Positions 52,160 to 61,764 of a stretch of DNA of 63,438 nucleotides are shown in pieces. A program made the translations under genes and the position numbers. The stretch comes from an uncultured Bacteroidales bacterium (lineage in GTDB: Bacteria; Bacteroidota; Bacteroidia; Bacteroidales; UBA932): positions 1 through 63,438 of the forward strand of contig CAJOLJ010000005.1 in assembly GCA_905235445.1 (NCBI GenBank). The letters are read 5' to 3'. Below the pieces are notes generated by a model, which worked only from the letters and a program-made list of their open reading frames with translations, made no database searches and was not told the origin of the DNA. The stretch's first letter is position 1. Every line of letters starts with the position of its first letter.

Positions 52160-52687
52160 ATGGAGGCCCATAGGGGAAGGGGTGTGGGAATAAATGCCAG
52201 GGACTGCAGCGTCAGGAGGATATCCAAGGCCGAGGCCACGGCATTCCTGGACCGCTACCACAGCCTCGGTATGTGCCTTTGCCGCTACCGTTACGGTCTC
52301 TTCCTGGAAAGGGACAGGGGTAAAGGTTACCCTGTCGGGACCCTTGTCGCGGTATCCACTTTCGCACCCCTCAGGAACATGACCCATACCGACGGGGAGG
52401 GGAAGGGGCGGGTCGTGAGATCCGCCGAGTGGCTTCGCTACTGTTCCCTTCCCGAACTCAGGATCCGAGGGGGAATGGGAAAGATGCTCCGCTTCTTCAT
52501 AGATGAAGTCCATCCCGGTGATGTGATGACCTACGCCATGGTCGAGCCGTGGAAGGATGCACTCAGGGATGACCCCTCCTACAGGGTGGCCCCCCTTGGG
52601 GACTCCTACAGGAAACTCGGTTTCCGGGAAGAGGGGAGGATATCTTTCAGGGGAGGTGACAGCGTGAAATGGAGACTTGTCCTGTAG
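52160..52687 (+). CDS. GNAT- or Mom-like protein of unknown function
   Basis: A 175-residue protein from the ATG at 52160; a TTG three bases after umuD would add 24 low-complexity residues. It has an early FLDRYHSLGMCLCRYRYGLF, a GTLVAVSTFAPLRN strand and EWLRYCSLPELRIRGGMGKM. That order of strand and helix (small loop, strand, L-x-R-x-C, then G-G-M-G-K-M-L) resembles GNAT acetyltransferases of the kind seen in phage (Mom-like), but the acyl-CoA motif is poorly defined. It lies between umuD and the AlkZ-related gene, so a DNA-damage role is possible but not shown. Confidence 0.5.
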   Translation: MEAHRGRGVGINARDCSVRRISKAEATAFLDRYHSLGMCLCRYRYGLFLERDRGKGYPVGTLVAVSTFAPLRNMTHTDGEGKGRVVRSAEWLRYCSLPELRIRGGMGKMLRFFIDEVHPGDVMTYAMVEPWKDALRDDPSYRVAPLGDSYRKLGFREEGRISFRGGDSVKWRLVL

Positions 52688-52710
52688 CCTTCCTGAAGGA
52701 GGAGGGGGCC

Positions 52711-53403
52711 TTAGCCCAGGAGCCTCTCCAGTGCCTTGTCCTGGGAGAGGGGGGAGATTTTCCTGAGCCTTTCCAGCAGCAGCGCTCTTGACTCAGAAGG
52801 GCTGCATCCCACCTCAAGGGAGAAAGAGGGCCCGTCCAGGCCCCGAAGGGCGGGAGGAAGGCCTTCCATGTCCACCTCATAGAGGTCCTCCGGCGTGCAG
52901 TATGAGACCCTTTGCCAGCCGCTGTAAGTGAGGTTCGGTCCCTTGTGGACCCTCGTAATGTCCCCTATCACAATCCTGCAGGACATCTGGAGGGAGGTCA
53001 GGAGGGAGTCCAGTCTTGATTTCTTGAGGGAGAACTCCGCCCTGAGAGGAGCGCACTCGCAGGAGCCTTTCTCCTTGATGGAGCGAAGTATCCTCCCTTC
53101 GGGGGAGGAGGGGTCGATGCGGTATTTCGGGAGGGACAGGCGGTAGTTGCGAAGATGGGAGAAGTACTCGAGGGTCATGAAAGTGCTCTTCCCTCCCAGG
53201 AACTTCCCATAGACTATGTCTCCTTCCCTCACGCACTCTATCTTCCAGTCCCACGGCCCCATGCACTCCTCGGTAAACCACATACCGGGGGCTGTCCTCT
53301 CCTGTACGCTCAGAAGCGGAACACCTCCTACTGCGCAAAGGGCAAGGATGCCTTCCCGGTGGATCTCACTGACCATCCTCCCGGCACAGTCAATTGTCCT
53401 CAT
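52711..53403 (-). CDS. AlkZ-related protein
   Basis: A 230-residue protein starting at the ATG that overlaps the umuC stop by 4 bases (ATGA). It contains [20 protein letters not shown], then [20 protein letters not shown], a pattern seen in the AlkZ-related family (small relatives of the YcaQ/AlkZ interstrand-crosslink glycosylase with TPxxWxTxD-x-x-x-PWxW and AYGKxF). The catalytic QxQ/QxD motif of true AlkZ is not obvious, so activity is uncertain. Translational coupling to umuC points to lesion repair or tolerance. Confidence 0.65.
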   Translation of the reverse strand: MRTIDCAGRMVSEIHREGILALCAVGGVPLLSVQERTAPGMWFTEECMGPWDWKIECVREGDIVYGKFLGGKSTFMTLEYFSHLRNYRLSLPKYRIDPSSPEGRILRSIKEKGSCECAPLRAEFSLKKSRLDSLLTSLQMSCRIVIGDITRVHKGPNLTYSGWQRVSYCTPEDLYEVDMEGLPPALRGLDGPSFSLEVGCSPSESRALLLERLRKISPLSQDKALERLLG

Positions 53404-54662
53404 TTCACTTCTATCATATCCTTCCATGATGTTGAGAATGGTTTGGAACAGTGCTCCCGGCGGATGCCGTCGGCATAGTGCCCGGGGCGCTGGGTGGCGA
53501 GCCTGAGGAGCTGCGCCGAATCAGTATTCAGCCGGTCCATGACCTTGGATAGGGCATCCTGCTTATCCCTCATTTCCAGGTCGTAATCGAACAGGACTCC
53601 CTGTACCGCCTCCTCCTCGATTATGTCCGTGACCACCACCCCGGCTTTCTTGTACTGGAACCCTTCCAGATAGATGGAGTGAAGGGCCATGAGGGCGGCG
53701 TCCACTATCTCCTTGGTGGAGTTGCAGGCTACGGGAAGTTTCACGGTGGTGCAGGGGTAGTGCTGCCTGAGGTCCTCCCTGAAGCGGTTGGTGTACAGGA
53801 ACACGCACACGCAGTAGGCCGCGCTTCCTTCCTGGCGGAGTTTCTGGGCGCACTTTGCGGCAAAGTCGGCGACCCTCTTTTCCAGTTCACCGATATCGGA
53901 TATCATGTCCGCGAAGGAACGGGATGTGCAGATGGACTGGCGGCGCTGGATGACTTCGGAGGTGATGGCGCGGATCCCGGAGAGTTCCTTCCATGTACGC
54001 AGACCGTTGATCCCCATGGCGGAATATATCGCCCCCGAGTTGATGTTCACAAAGTCAAGGGCGGTGTTGACGCCCCATTTCCTGAGCTTCGGGCCCCATC
54101 TCCACCCGATGCCCCAGACATCGTCGATGGGAGTGAGGGAAAGGGCCTTGAGACGTTTTTCGTCATTGTCTATGGTGCATACCCCATGGTAGGCGGGATA
54201 TTTCTTGGCGAAATGGTTGGCTATCTTGGCGAGGGTGCGGGTGTGTGCTATGCCGACACTTACGGGGATTCCCGTCCAGCGGCGTATTTTCACTATGGTT
54301 TCCCGGCTTATGTGCTGGAGAGTCGGGACATCAATTCCGTCCGAGGGGAGGAAAGCCTCGTCTATGGAATATGCCTCCACTGCTGGATAGGTATCTCTCA
54401 GGATGCTCATCACCCGGCGAGAGAGGTCCCCGTACAGGGTGTAGTTGGAGGAGCGGACAACAAGTTTCCCTTCGTCAACCAGGTCCTTCACCTGGAAGAA
54501 AGGGGTACCCATCTTGATTCCCATGGCCTTGCTTTCGTTGCTTCTGGCAACGACGCAGCCGTCATTGTTGGAAAGGACCACGACCGGCTTTCCCTCCAGC
54601 TGGGGCTGGAAGGCTCTCTCGCAGGAGACAAAGAAGTTATTGCAGTCAGCCAGCGCTATCAT
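53400..54662 (-). CDS. umuC: UmuC-type Y-family DNA polymerase (Pol V)
   Basis: A 420-residue Y-family polymerase. It has [20 protein letters not shown] with the first catalytic Asp, the YSIDEAF motif with the second and third acids, and the helix-hairpin-helix ([20 protein letters not shown]). The C-terminal little finger and UmuC-type tail ([20 protein letters not shown]) are present. With UmuD' it copies past lesions. It is placed in head-to-head order with umuD, so both genes point towards the region between them. Confidence 0.93.
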   Translation of the reverse strand: MIALADCNNFFVSCERAFQPQLEGKPVVVLSNNDGCVVARSNESKAMGIKMGTPFFQVKDLVDEGKLVVRSSNYTLYGDLSRRVMSILRDTYPAVEAYSIDEAFLPSDGIDVPTLQHISRETIVKIRRWTGIPVSVGIAHTRTLAKIANHFAKKYPAYHGVCTIDNDEKRLKALSLTPIDDVWGIGWRWGPKLRKWGVNTALDFVNINSGAIYSAMGINGLRTWKELSGIRAITSEVIQRRQSICTSRSFADMISDIGELEKRVADFAAKCAQKLRQEGSAAYCVCVFLYTNRFREDLRQHYPCTTVKLPVACNSTKEIVDAALMALHSIYLEGFQYKKAGVVVTDIIEEEAVQGVLFDYDLEMRDKQDALSKVMDRLNTDSAQLLRLATQRPGHYADGIRREHCSKPFSTSWKDMIEVK

Positions 54663-54735
54663 GGAGTGGCCCGTTTTCCGGTGAGGATAGCAGCGAAAGT
54701 GGGGGAAGGGATTATGGCAGCCCTTCCCCGGTCGT

Positions 54736-54773
54736 TAAAAAAAGGTGCGCCCCTCCCTTGCTTACAGGGGCGC
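54736..54773 (-). terminator. purC terminator
   Basis: GCGCCCCT (54747-54754) pairs with AGGGGCGC (54766-54773) and on the minus strand is followed by seven T residues, ideal for an intrinsic terminator 16 bases after the purC stop. Confidence 0.85.
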
Positions 54774-54788
54774 TCCCGGTGTAAAAAA

Positions 54789-55727
54789 CTATAAAGTCTT
54801 CAGGCACTCCAGGATGTCCTTCTCCATCTGCTCGGGACCATATTCGTCCCGGCTGAAAGCCTCCCCGGTTATGTGCTCATAAAGTTCGATGTAGCGCTCG
54901 GTAATGGATGAGACCACCTCGGGGGTCATCTCGGGGACACTCTGTCCCTGCTTGCCCTGGAAGCCGTTCGCCATGAGCCATTCCCTGACGAACTCCTTGG
55001 AAAGCTGGCGCTGGGGAAGTCCCTCTTCAAGTCTCTTCTCATACCCATCGGCATAGAAGTACCTGGAAGAGTCGGGGGTGTGGACTTCGTCCATGAGATA
55101 AATGACCCCGTCCCTCTTTCCGAACTCGTACTTCGTGTCAACCAGTATCAGGCCCTTCTTTGCCGCAAGCTCGGTTCCCCTCTGGAAGATGGCCCTTGTG
55201 TACCGTTCCAGCTTGTCATACTCCTCGGCGGTGCAGATGCCCTGCGCTATTATCTCCTCGCGGGAGATGTCCTCGTCATGGCCTTCGGCGGCCTTGGATG
55301 TGGGAGTCACGATGGGGGTGGGGAACTTCTGGTTCTGGACCATCCCGTCAGGCATTCTCACTCCGCAGATGACCCTCTTCCCCTCCTTGTACTCCCTCCA
55401 GGCATGGCCTGCGAGGTAGCCCCGGATTACCATCTCGACCTTGAAAGGCTGGCATTTGAGACCCACGGTGACGGCCTTGTTCGGAACCGCGACCTTCCAG
55501 TTGGGGAGGATGTCGGAGGTTGCGTCAAGCTCCTTTGCCGCGATGCTGTTCAGAATCTGTCCCTTGAACGGGATCCCTTCGGGAAGAACTACGTCGAATG
55601 CGGAGATCCTGTCGGTGACGACCATTACGAGATACTGCCCGTCGATGTCGTACACGTCCCTTACCTTACCTGTGTACTTTCCCTTCTGGTTGGGAAAATT
55701 GAAAGAGGTGCCAGTAATAGCTTTCAT
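54789..55727 (-). CDS. purC: SAICAR synthetase
   Basis: The 312-residue enzyme joins CAIR and aspartate in purine synthesis. It has [29 protein letters not shown], and the nucleotide-binding [12 protein letters not shown] and [14 protein letters not shown]. This length is the larger form common in Bacteroidetes. It is monocistronic, with a perfect promoter at 55808-55838 and a strong terminator. Confidence 0.95.
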   Translation of the reverse strand: MKAITGTSFNFPNQKGKYTGKVRDVYDIDGQYLVMVVTDRISAFDVVLPEGIPFKGQILNSIAAKELDATSDILPNWKVAVPNKAVTVGLKCQPFKVEMVIRGYLAGHAWREYKEGKRVICGVRMPDGMVQNQKFPTPIVTPTSKAAEGHDEDISREEIIAQGICTAEEYDKLERYTRAIFQRGTELAAKKGLILVDTKYEFGKRDGVIYLMDEVHTPDSSRYFYADGYEKRLEEGLPQRQLSKEFVREWLMANGFQGKQGQSVPEMTPEVVSSITERYIELYEHITGEAFSRDEYGPEQMEKDILECLKTL

Positions 55728-55807
55728 TTTGAAATAAATTTGTTTGCCCGTTTATCGTCCACTGCGAAAGTGCCCCTGCAGCGGGGCCTTTCCCAAGGAA
55801 CCGGGTG

Positions 55808-55838
55808 CAAATTTATGAAATTTGCCTTTGCCCTCAAA
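55808..55838 (-). promoter_or_regulatory. purC promoter
   Basis: TTTG-N19-TAAATTTG on the minus strand, exact 19-base spacing. The leader then forms GCCCC-GCTGCA-GGGGC (55772-55787). Confidence 0.7.
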
Positions 55839-55910
55839 TAGAGTAGGGCACCTCCTTTGAGGATGGCGCCATGTGCCATAAGCCCGGTATCCTCCATCGG
55901 TATAGCTATT

Positions 55911-55965
55911 ATTGGTATAAACCATAGCCAATCCTTGTTGGTATCTTTTCCATCAATTATCTTTG
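55911..55965 (+). promoter_or_regulatory. lysR promoter and candidate autoregulatory site
   Basis: TTGT-N19-TATCTTTG (55935-55965) fits the Bacteroidetes promoter. Overlapping it, ATTGG-N12-CCAAT (55911-55932) forms an inverted repeat of the kind LysR regulators bind upstream of their own gene. The gap to purC (55728-55993) holds only these and the purC promoter. Confidence 0.5.
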
Positions 55966-55993
55966 CAAGTGCAATGTGATGTGAAAAGAGGGC

Positions 55994-56893
55994 ATGGAAC
56001 TCAGACAAGTCAGATATTTCGTGAAAGTCGCCGAGCTGGGAAGTTTCTCCGAAGCTGCCCGCCAGCTAAGTGCTTCCCAGAGCAACCTCTCCCAGCAGGT
56101 CAAGGCCCTGGAGGAGGAACTGGGAGTGAGCCTTCTTGTCAGGGATTCCCACCACGTGCAGCTAAGTGACGAGGGCGAGGCCTTCTACCCTTCCGCCGTC
56201 AGGATCCTGAAGGAAGTGGACGACTCCCTCCAAAGTATCCGTGACGTCAGGAACCTTGCCGCCGGCTCCCTGGAAGTCGGGGCCACGTATTCTTTCTTCC
56301 CGCTTCTGCTGGAGACCGTAAGGGAGTTCATAAGGGACTATCCCCTCATAAAGCTCAATATCCGCTGCGCCACGATGGAGGAGCTGGTGGACATGCTCCA
56401 GAAACACAAGTTGGATGTCGCGCTCTCTTACATGCCCTCGTCCGGTTTCCCGAACATCGACTCCCATACCCTTTTCAGTAGCGACCTGTGCATCATCTGC
56501 CGGGAGGGGCACCCCCTCTCCCTCAAGGATAAAGTAAGCGTAGGTGAGCTCCTGGCCTATCCCCTGGCCCTTCCCTCCCGTGGCCTTCAGGCCAGGAACA
56601 CCCTTGACGGCCTCCTTCTTTCCAACTGTGCCAAGGCTGATGTGAGGGTGGAAGTGAACGACATCAACATGCTCCTCGGGATAGTCGCCGGAAGTGACCT
56701 CGTGACTGTGCTCTCGCACTCAACCGCAAGACCGGTAGGCAACCTGCGCTCGGTCCCCCTTGACAACCCTTCCCGGACGATGGAGGGAGCGTACCACCTT
56801 CTGAGGGGAGTGTACTGCAAGAAAGCCGTAAGCGTATTCATAGAGAGGCTCCGGCGCAACAATGCCCTTGATATGGCCCTTAAAAACTTATAA
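55994..56893 (+). CDS. LysR-family transcriptional regulator
   Basis: A 299-residue LysR regulator. The winged HTH (MELRQVRYFVKVAELGSFSE, then ARQLSASQSNLSQQVKALE) is followed by the effector domain (SLEVGATYSFFPLLLETVRE, HKLDVALSYMPS). The effector-domain sequence resembles the group that controls aromatic, cyanate or peptide-related genes, but the ligand is unknown. It starts the unit that includes the M49-like protein and the AspT-type transporter, which it may regulate. Confidence 0.87.
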   Translation: MELRQVRYFVKVAELGSFSEAARQLSASQSNLSQQVKALEEELGVSLLVRDSHHVQLSDEGEAFYPSAVRILKEVDDSLQSIRDVRNLAAGSLEVGATYSFFPLLLETVREFIRDYPLIKLNIRCATMEELVDMLQKHKLDVALSYMPSSGFPNIDSHTLFSSDLCIICREGHPLSLKDKVSVGELLAYPLALPSRGLQARNTLDGLLLSNCAKADVRVEVNDINMLLGIVAGSDLVTVLSHSTARPVGNLRSVPLDNPSRTMEGAYHLLRGVYCKKAVSVFIERLRRNNALDMALKNL

Positions 56894-56921
56894 TTGAATA
56901 ACTCAAAGGATAAAGAGATAT

Positions 56922-58523
56922 ATGAAAACAGCAAGAATAATCATTTTGTCCGCAGCAGCGGCACTGCTGTGCTCCTGCGCAGGGGACAAGAAAACCGATG
57001 TTGACCGCCAGATAGCGGAATACGCCCAGATAAAGATAGCGACCCCGGACCTCTCCGGGATAACCGACAACGGCAAGGAAGTCCTCAACCTGTACCGCTT
57101 CGCCGCCGATATCGCGGACGGGATCTACTGGAAGCAGTATTTCGGGGACAAGAGTGAGATGGAAGGCCTTAGCCGCCGTGACCTCAGGGAGTTCGCCATG
57201 ATAAACTACGGACCCTGGAACCGTATCGATGGGAAGCCCTTCGTCGAGGGCTACGGGGAAAGGCCCGAGGGTGTGGGGTTCTACCCCGCGTCGATGACGG
57301 CCCGTGAGTTCGCTTCTCTCGAGCTCCCTGACAAGGACAGCCCCTATACTTTCATCCGTAGGGGTGAGGACGGGGGGTACAGCGCCGTGTGGTTCCATGA
57401 CGAGTTCGCCCCTGAGGTGGAGAAAATCGCCCACTACCTCACCGCAGCCGCCGACATCACTATCAAGGAGGACGTGAGGGAGTATCTGAACAAGAAGGCA
57501 GTGGCCCTTACCACGGATGACTACTACGACAGCGACATAGCCTGGCTGGAAATGGATGACAGCAAGATGGACCTTGTCATCGGCCCCAACGAGACCAATG
57601 ACGACCAGCTCGCCGGGCTCAAGCGCTCCTACGGTGCGCTGGTGCTCCTGAAGGACCTCAAGAAGACGGAACTTCTCAATAAGTACACCGCCCTCATCCC
57701 CGGTCTCCAGAAAAACCTTCCATGCGAGGAGAGCTACAAGACCTTCCAGCCCGGTTCCTCTTCCAACATCTTCGTCTGCGACGTCCTCTACGATGCGGGA
57801 AGCTACAATGCGGGCATCAAGGAAATCGCCATCAACCTCCCCTATGACAAGAGGGTCCAGGAAGAGAAGGGGACCCGCACCATCATCCTGGGCAACATCC
57901 TCGATGCCAAGTTCTCCCATATCATAGCCCCGGTAGGTAACCTCTTCTTCCAGGACGAGGACAGGGGGTGCGTGGACCGGGATGCGTTCCGCCTGAATAT
58001 CGCTTTCCGGGAGGTGGCCCATGGGCTTGGCGCCAAGACTACCGTGGACGGGAGTCAGAGCGTCGAGCAGGCCCTCGGAAGCCATGCCCTGACATGGGAG
58101 GAGGCCAAGGCCAATGCAGTGGGGAATTTCCTGCTGTGCTCCCTCATCGACAACCATGACGTCGATGCCATCATTACCAAGAAGAGCGCAGTCGCCACTT
58201 TCGTCGCGAGCCTTCTCCGCTCCCAGCGTTACGGGATGGCCGAAGCCCTCGGAAGGGGGAATGCCATGATCCTTAACTATCTTATTTCCAACGGCGCACT
58301 TTCAAGGAACAATGCCGGCAAGTACCTCATTGATTATCCCAGGACCGAGAAGGTCCTTTCTGACCTTTGCGGAATAATCCTCAGGACCCAGGCCGAGGGT
58401 GACGTTGCCTTTGCCGAGAAGTTCGAGGCACAGTATGCCACCACACCTGCCGCCTACGAGGAGGACAGGACCATGATGAGGCTGGAAAACATTCCTGCCG
58501 ACATAAGGCTCAGCTACGAATAG
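56922..58523 (+). CDS. M49-like lipoprotein with altered zinc motif
   Basis: A 533-residue lipoprotein (lipobox ALLCSC) of the dipeptidyl-peptidase III-related group. The metal motif that should read HExxHG is REVAHGLG: residue 363 is Arg, not His, while Glu 364 and His 367 remain. The third ligand region is EEAKANAV at about 393, where the usual Asp after EExxA is Asn 398. The surrounding sequence (TTVDGSQSVEQALGSHALTW, then RSQRYGMAEALGRGNAM) follows the family. I infer loss of normal zinc binding, giving a pseudo-enzyme or a changed metal site. Co-transcribed with the LysR gene and the transporter (5-base gap). Confidence 0.82.
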   Translation: MKTARIIILSAAAALLCSCAGDKKTDVDRQIAEYAQIKIATPDLSGITDNGKEVLNLYRFAADIADGIYWKQYFGDKSEMEGLSRRDLREFAMINYGPWNRIDGKPFVEGYGERPEGVGFYPASMTAREFASLELPDKDSPYTFIRRGEDGGYSAVWFHDEFAPEVEKIAHYLTAAADITIKEDVREYLNKKAVALTTDDYYDSDIAWLEMDDSKMDLVIGPNETNDDQLAGLKRSYGALVLLKDLKKTELLNKYTALIPGLQKNLPCEESYKTFQPGSSSNIFVCDVLYDAGSYNAGIKEIAINLPYDKRVQEEKGTRTIILGNILDAKFSHIIAPVGNLFFQDEDRGCVDRDAFRLNIAFREVAHGLGAKTTVDGSQSVEQALGSHALTWEEAKANAVGNFLLCSLIDNHDVDAIITKKSAVATFVASLLRSQRYGMAEALGRGNAMILNYLISNGALSRNNAGKYLIDYPRTEKVLSDLCGIILRTQAEGDVAFAEKFEAQYATTPAAYEEDRTMMRLENIPADIRLSYE

Positions 58524-58527
58524 TCCC

Positions 58528-60186
58528 ATGGCAGAACTTTTCACCGGAACGGGAATTGCCCACTCGATCCTGCTGTTCGCAGTGGTGATCGCCCTTGGGC
58601 TCTATCTTGGACGGTTCCACATAAAAGGAGTCTCGATAGGGTCCACATGGATCCTGTTCGTGGGCATCATTCTGAGTCACTTCGGACTGAGGGCGGATCC
58701 CACCGTGCTGTCCTTCATGAAGGACTTCGGGCTCATCCTCTTCGTCTTCTCGATAGGTCTCCAGGTGGGTCCCGGCTTCTTCGCCTCCTTCAGGAAAGGA
58801 GGGGTAAGGCTGAACCTGTTGGCCCTCGCTCTGGTCCTTCTTGCCGTGGCGGTAACCGTCTCCCTTCACTTCATAACGGGGGAAAGCCTCAGTACCCTGA
58901 CGGGCGTGATGTCAGGTGCGGTGACCAATACCCCCGGTCTTGGAGCCGCCCAGCAGACGCTCTCCGATGCGACAGGGTCCCCTGAGGTGGCTTCCCGGAT
59001 GGCCTCCGCATATGCTGTAGCCTATCCCCTGGGAGTGCTCGGGGTCATCTTCCTCATAATCCTGGGGAAGAACCTTTTCAAGGTTGATACGGCCTCGGAG
59101 CGAAAGTCTCTCGATGACGGCCAGGATACCAAGGACACCGCAAGGCGCATGCACTGCCAGGTCAGCAACCCCGCCATCTACGGGAAGACCGTCAGGGAAA
59201 TAGTGAAAAGCTCCAGCGCACGCATGGTCCTCTCCAGGATCCTGCATGACGGGAAGATCTCCGTTCCCGGCCCGGATACGGTCCTCTATGAGGGGGACAA
59301 GCTTCTGATTGTCACCGATTGGGATGACGTGGACCCTGTGAGGATAATCTTCGGGGAAGAGATTCCCCTGCATCAGGCGGACTGGGACAGGATGGACGAC
59401 ACCCTCGTTACCAGGAGGCTCACCGTCACTCGGTCCTCCCTTACGGGAAAGAGGGTCTCGGAACTTGGTCTTCGCAAGAATTACAATGTCTCGCTCACCC
59501 GTGTCATCCGCTCCGGCATCGAACTCGTGGCAAGCCCGGGGCTCATCCTCCAGATGGGTGACGGCATAATCGTGGTGGGAGCCGAGAACGATATCAAGGC
59601 GGTATCCCGTCTCGTGGGCAACAAGCAGGAGCACCTCTCCAAACCAAACCTCGTGCCCATATTCTTCGGCATCGCCATAGGCGTCATCTTCGGGAGCATC
59701 CCCCTGGCCATCCCCGGCATCCCGCAGCCCATCAAACTGGGCCTCGCGGGGGGACCTCTCATCATAGCCATCCTGCTTGGGCACTTCGGCCCCAAGCTCA
59801 GGATTACGACCTACACCACCATCAGCGCCAACTTCATGATCCGGGAGATAGGGATCTCCTTCTTCATGGCTGCCGTGGGGCTGGGAGCGGGGGAGACATT
59901 CGTGAGCTCGATCGTGGGAGGGGGTTACTGGTGGATCCTGTATGGAGCGCTCATAACCCTGATACCCGTGGCCCTCACCATGGTGGTGGCGAGGCTAGTG
60001 TTCAAGCTCAATTTCTACGAGATCTGCGGACTCATCTCGGGAGGGACCACGGACCCTGCGGTTCTTGCATTCTGCCAGAACCAGTACGGCACGGACTACA
60101 CCTCGGTGAACTATGCCACCGTCTATCCTCTCACCATGTTCATGAGGGTCGTCGTGGCACAGGTACTGGTGCTCTTCGCCCTGTAG
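58528..60186 (+). CDS. AspT/YidE-family putative transporter
   Basis: A 552-residue inner-membrane protein of the aspartate:alanine exchanger superfamily (TC 2.A.81). Ten to eleven membrane spans frame two TrkA-C (RCK) domains in the middle (about residues 200-370; GKTVREIVKSSSARMVLSRI, then GKRVSELGLRKNYNVSLTRV). Other marks: SGAVTNTPGLGAAQ and GLISGGTTDPAVLAF, the paired GxxTxxPxL motifs. It probably moves small amino acids or dicarboxylates. Its place after the M49-like gene suggests uptake or export of peptide breakdown products; this is inference. Confidence 0.88.
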   Translation: MAELFTGTGIAHSILLFAVVIALGLYLGRFHIKGVSIGSTWILFVGIILSHFGLRADPTVLSFMKDFGLILFVFSIGLQVGPGFFASFRKGGVRLNLLALALVLLAVAVTVSLHFITGESLSTLTGVMSGAVTNTPGLGAAQQTLSDATGSPEVASRMASAYAVAYPLGVLGVIFLIILGKNLFKVDTASERKSLDDGQDTKDTARRMHCQVSNPAIYGKTVREIVKSSSARMVLSRILHDGKISVPGPDTVLYEGDKLLIVTDWDDVDPVRIIFGEEIPLHQADWDRMDDTLVTRRLTVTRSSLTGKRVSELGLRKNYNVSLTRVIRSGIELVASPGLILQMGDGIIVVGAENDIKAVSRLVGNKQEHLSKPNLVPIFFGIAIGVIFGSIPLAIPGIPQPIKLGLAGGPLIIAILLGHFGPKLRITTYTTISANFMIREIGISFFMAAVGLGAGETFVSSIVGGGYWWILYGALITLIPVALTMVVARLVFKLNFYEICGLISGGTTDPAVLAFCQNQYGTDYTSVNYATVYPLTMFMRVVVAQVLVLFAL

Positions 60187-60249
60187 GGAGAAAGAGAGCA
60201 GTAAATCGTTGTACTTGGGCACAATCTGAACAAGAGCCGGATTTTTGAT

Positions 60250-60290
60250 TATATTTGCTATCCGGTTTCCAGGAGTGGAGACCCCCCCCC
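60250..60290 (+). promoter_or_regulatory. pgi leader with -7 box and C9 tract
   Basis: TATATTTG (60250-60257) is a -7 box without a clear -33 at 19 bases. In the leader a run of nine C residues (60282-60290) lies 35 bases before the ATG; such tracts can slip. Confidence 0.4.
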
Positions 60291-60325
60291 GTGCGAAGGA
60301 AAGTCAAAACACACATTTAGTTCAT

Positions 60326-61666
60326 ATGATCAAAGTAAACGTAAAAGATTGCCTGTGTTTCGCAGGTGAGCAGTCAAGGAAAGAGTACATCGCAAAGGCC
60401 CTGGACGCCTTCGACGTGCTCGCAAGCGAGAAGGGGGCGGGGAACGACTTCCTCGGATGGAAGGCCCTTCCCACCGATACCCCCGAAGAACTCATCGCCG
60501 GGTGCGAGGCTGTGCGTGACCTCTGGAAGGCAAAGGGCGTGGAACTGGTTGTCGTCGTCGGAATCGGTGGCTCCTACCTGGGTGCCCGCTGCGCCATCGA
60601 GGCCCTCAGCAGCTCTTTCGCAAAGCAGCTTCCTTCCCCCAACGGCTATCCCGAAGTGGTGTTCGCGGGAAACAACCTTTCCGAGGAGTATCTCGCAGAG
60701 CTCTTTGACCTCATCGCGCTGAAGAATACCGCCTGCATCGTAATCTCCAAGTCCGGTACCACAACGGAGCCCGCAGTGGCGTTCCGCCTGGTGAAGGAGT
60801 ACATCGACAAGAACTACTCCGACTCTTCCGAGAGGATCGTCGCCATCACCGACGCCAAGAGGGGAGCCCTCAAGACCCTCTCCACCCAGGAAGGCTACAG
60901 GACCTTCGTCGTTCCCGACAACGTGGGAGGACGTTTCTCGGTTCTCACACCTGTGGGACTTCTTCCCATCGCAGTGGCAGGCTTTGACATCAGGGCCATG
61001 CTTCAGGGTGCTGCCGAGATGCAGAAGACCCTCTGCGTCAAGGGCGAGGACAACCCTGCCATCCAGTATGCCGCAGCCCGTAACCTCATGTACTCAGAGT
61101 GCGGGAAGAAGGTGGAAATCATGGTCACCTACAATCCCAAGCTCCAGTACCTCGGCGAATGGTGGAAGCAGCTCTACGGGGAAAGCGAAGGCAAGGACGG
61201 CAAGGGCATCTTCCCCGCATCCGTCACCAATACCGCAGACCTCCACTCCATGGGCCAGTTCATCCAGGAGGGTGAGAGGATACTGATGGAGACGGTCATC
61301 AACGTCGAGAAGGCCAACCGTTCGGTTGTCATCGGTTCCGATCCCCAGAACCTTGACCAGCTCAACTTCCTCGCCGGCAAGCATGTCGAGCACTGCGGTG
61401 CCATGGCACAGCTCGGGACGAAGCTCGCTCACCTTGACGGCGGAGTGCCCCAGATGGAGGTGAGCATCGAGAGGATAAACGAGTACAACCTCGGTTCCCT
61501 GTTCTACTTCTTCGAGTTCGCATGCGGCGTGAGCGCATACCTGCTCGGGGTCAATCCTTTCAACCAGCCCGGTGTCGAGGCCTACAAGAAGAACATGTTC
61601 GCCCTTCTTGAGAAGCCAGGATACGAGGAGGCCACAAAGGCCATCAAGGAAAGGCTCGGGAAGTAG
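60326..61666 (+). CDS. pgi: Glucose-6-phosphate isomerase
   Basis: The 446-residue enzyme interconverts glucose-6-P and fructose-6-P. It has VVGIGGSYLGARCAIEAL, VISKSGTTTEPAVAFRL and the signature GGRFSVLTPVGLLPI with the catalytic residues. Its length matches the shorter bacterial form. I place the start at the ATG 60326, after the promoter; an earlier in-frame start lies within the promoter itself. Terminator immediately downstream. Confidence 0.96.
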   Translation: MIKVNVKDCLCFAGEQSRKEYIAKALDAFDVLASEKGAGNDFLGWKALPTDTPEELIAGCEAVRDLWKAKGVELVVVVGIGGSYLGARCAIEALSSSFAKQLPSPNGYPEVVFAGNNLSEEYLAELFDLIALKNTACIVISKSGTTTEPAVAFRLVKEYIDKNYSDSSERIVAITDAKRGALKTLSTQEGYRTFVVPDNVGGRFSVLTPVGLLPIAVAGFDIRAMLQGAAEMQKTLCVKGEDNPAIQYAAARNLMYSECGKKVEIMVTYNPKLQYLGEWWKQLYGESEGKDGKGIFPASVTNTADLHSMGQFIQEGERILMETVINVEKANRSVVIGSDPQNLDQLNFLAGKHVEHCGAMAQLGTKLAHLDGGVPQMEVSIERINEYNLGSLFYFFEFACGVSAYLLGVNPFNQPGVEAYKKNMFALLEKPGYEEATKAIKERLGK

Positions 61667-61693
61667 CCCATCTTCTCACTTTTATGCACATTC

Positions 61694-61726
61694 GGGGGAC
61701 CGCTCTCACTCGTGGGACGGTTCCCC
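61694..61726 (+). terminator. pgi terminator
   Basis: GGGG-G-ACCG (61695-61702) pairs with CGGT-T-CCCC (61718-61726), 28 bases after the pgi stop, then a T-rich run. Confidence 0.6.
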
Positions 61727-61764
61727 GCTTCATTTTCAGATAAAGGCCCCGCCTTCAAAGAAAT

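Noticed and set aside
52088..52160. TTG start for the GNAT-like gene
   Set aside because: The extra 24 residues are Ser/Pro-rich and unlike a fold start; the ATG at 52160 has a GAGG site, although TTG remains possible.
56880..58157. Minus-strand frame of 425 codons
   Set aside because: Antisense to the M49-like gene, which matches a known family and continues beyond it.
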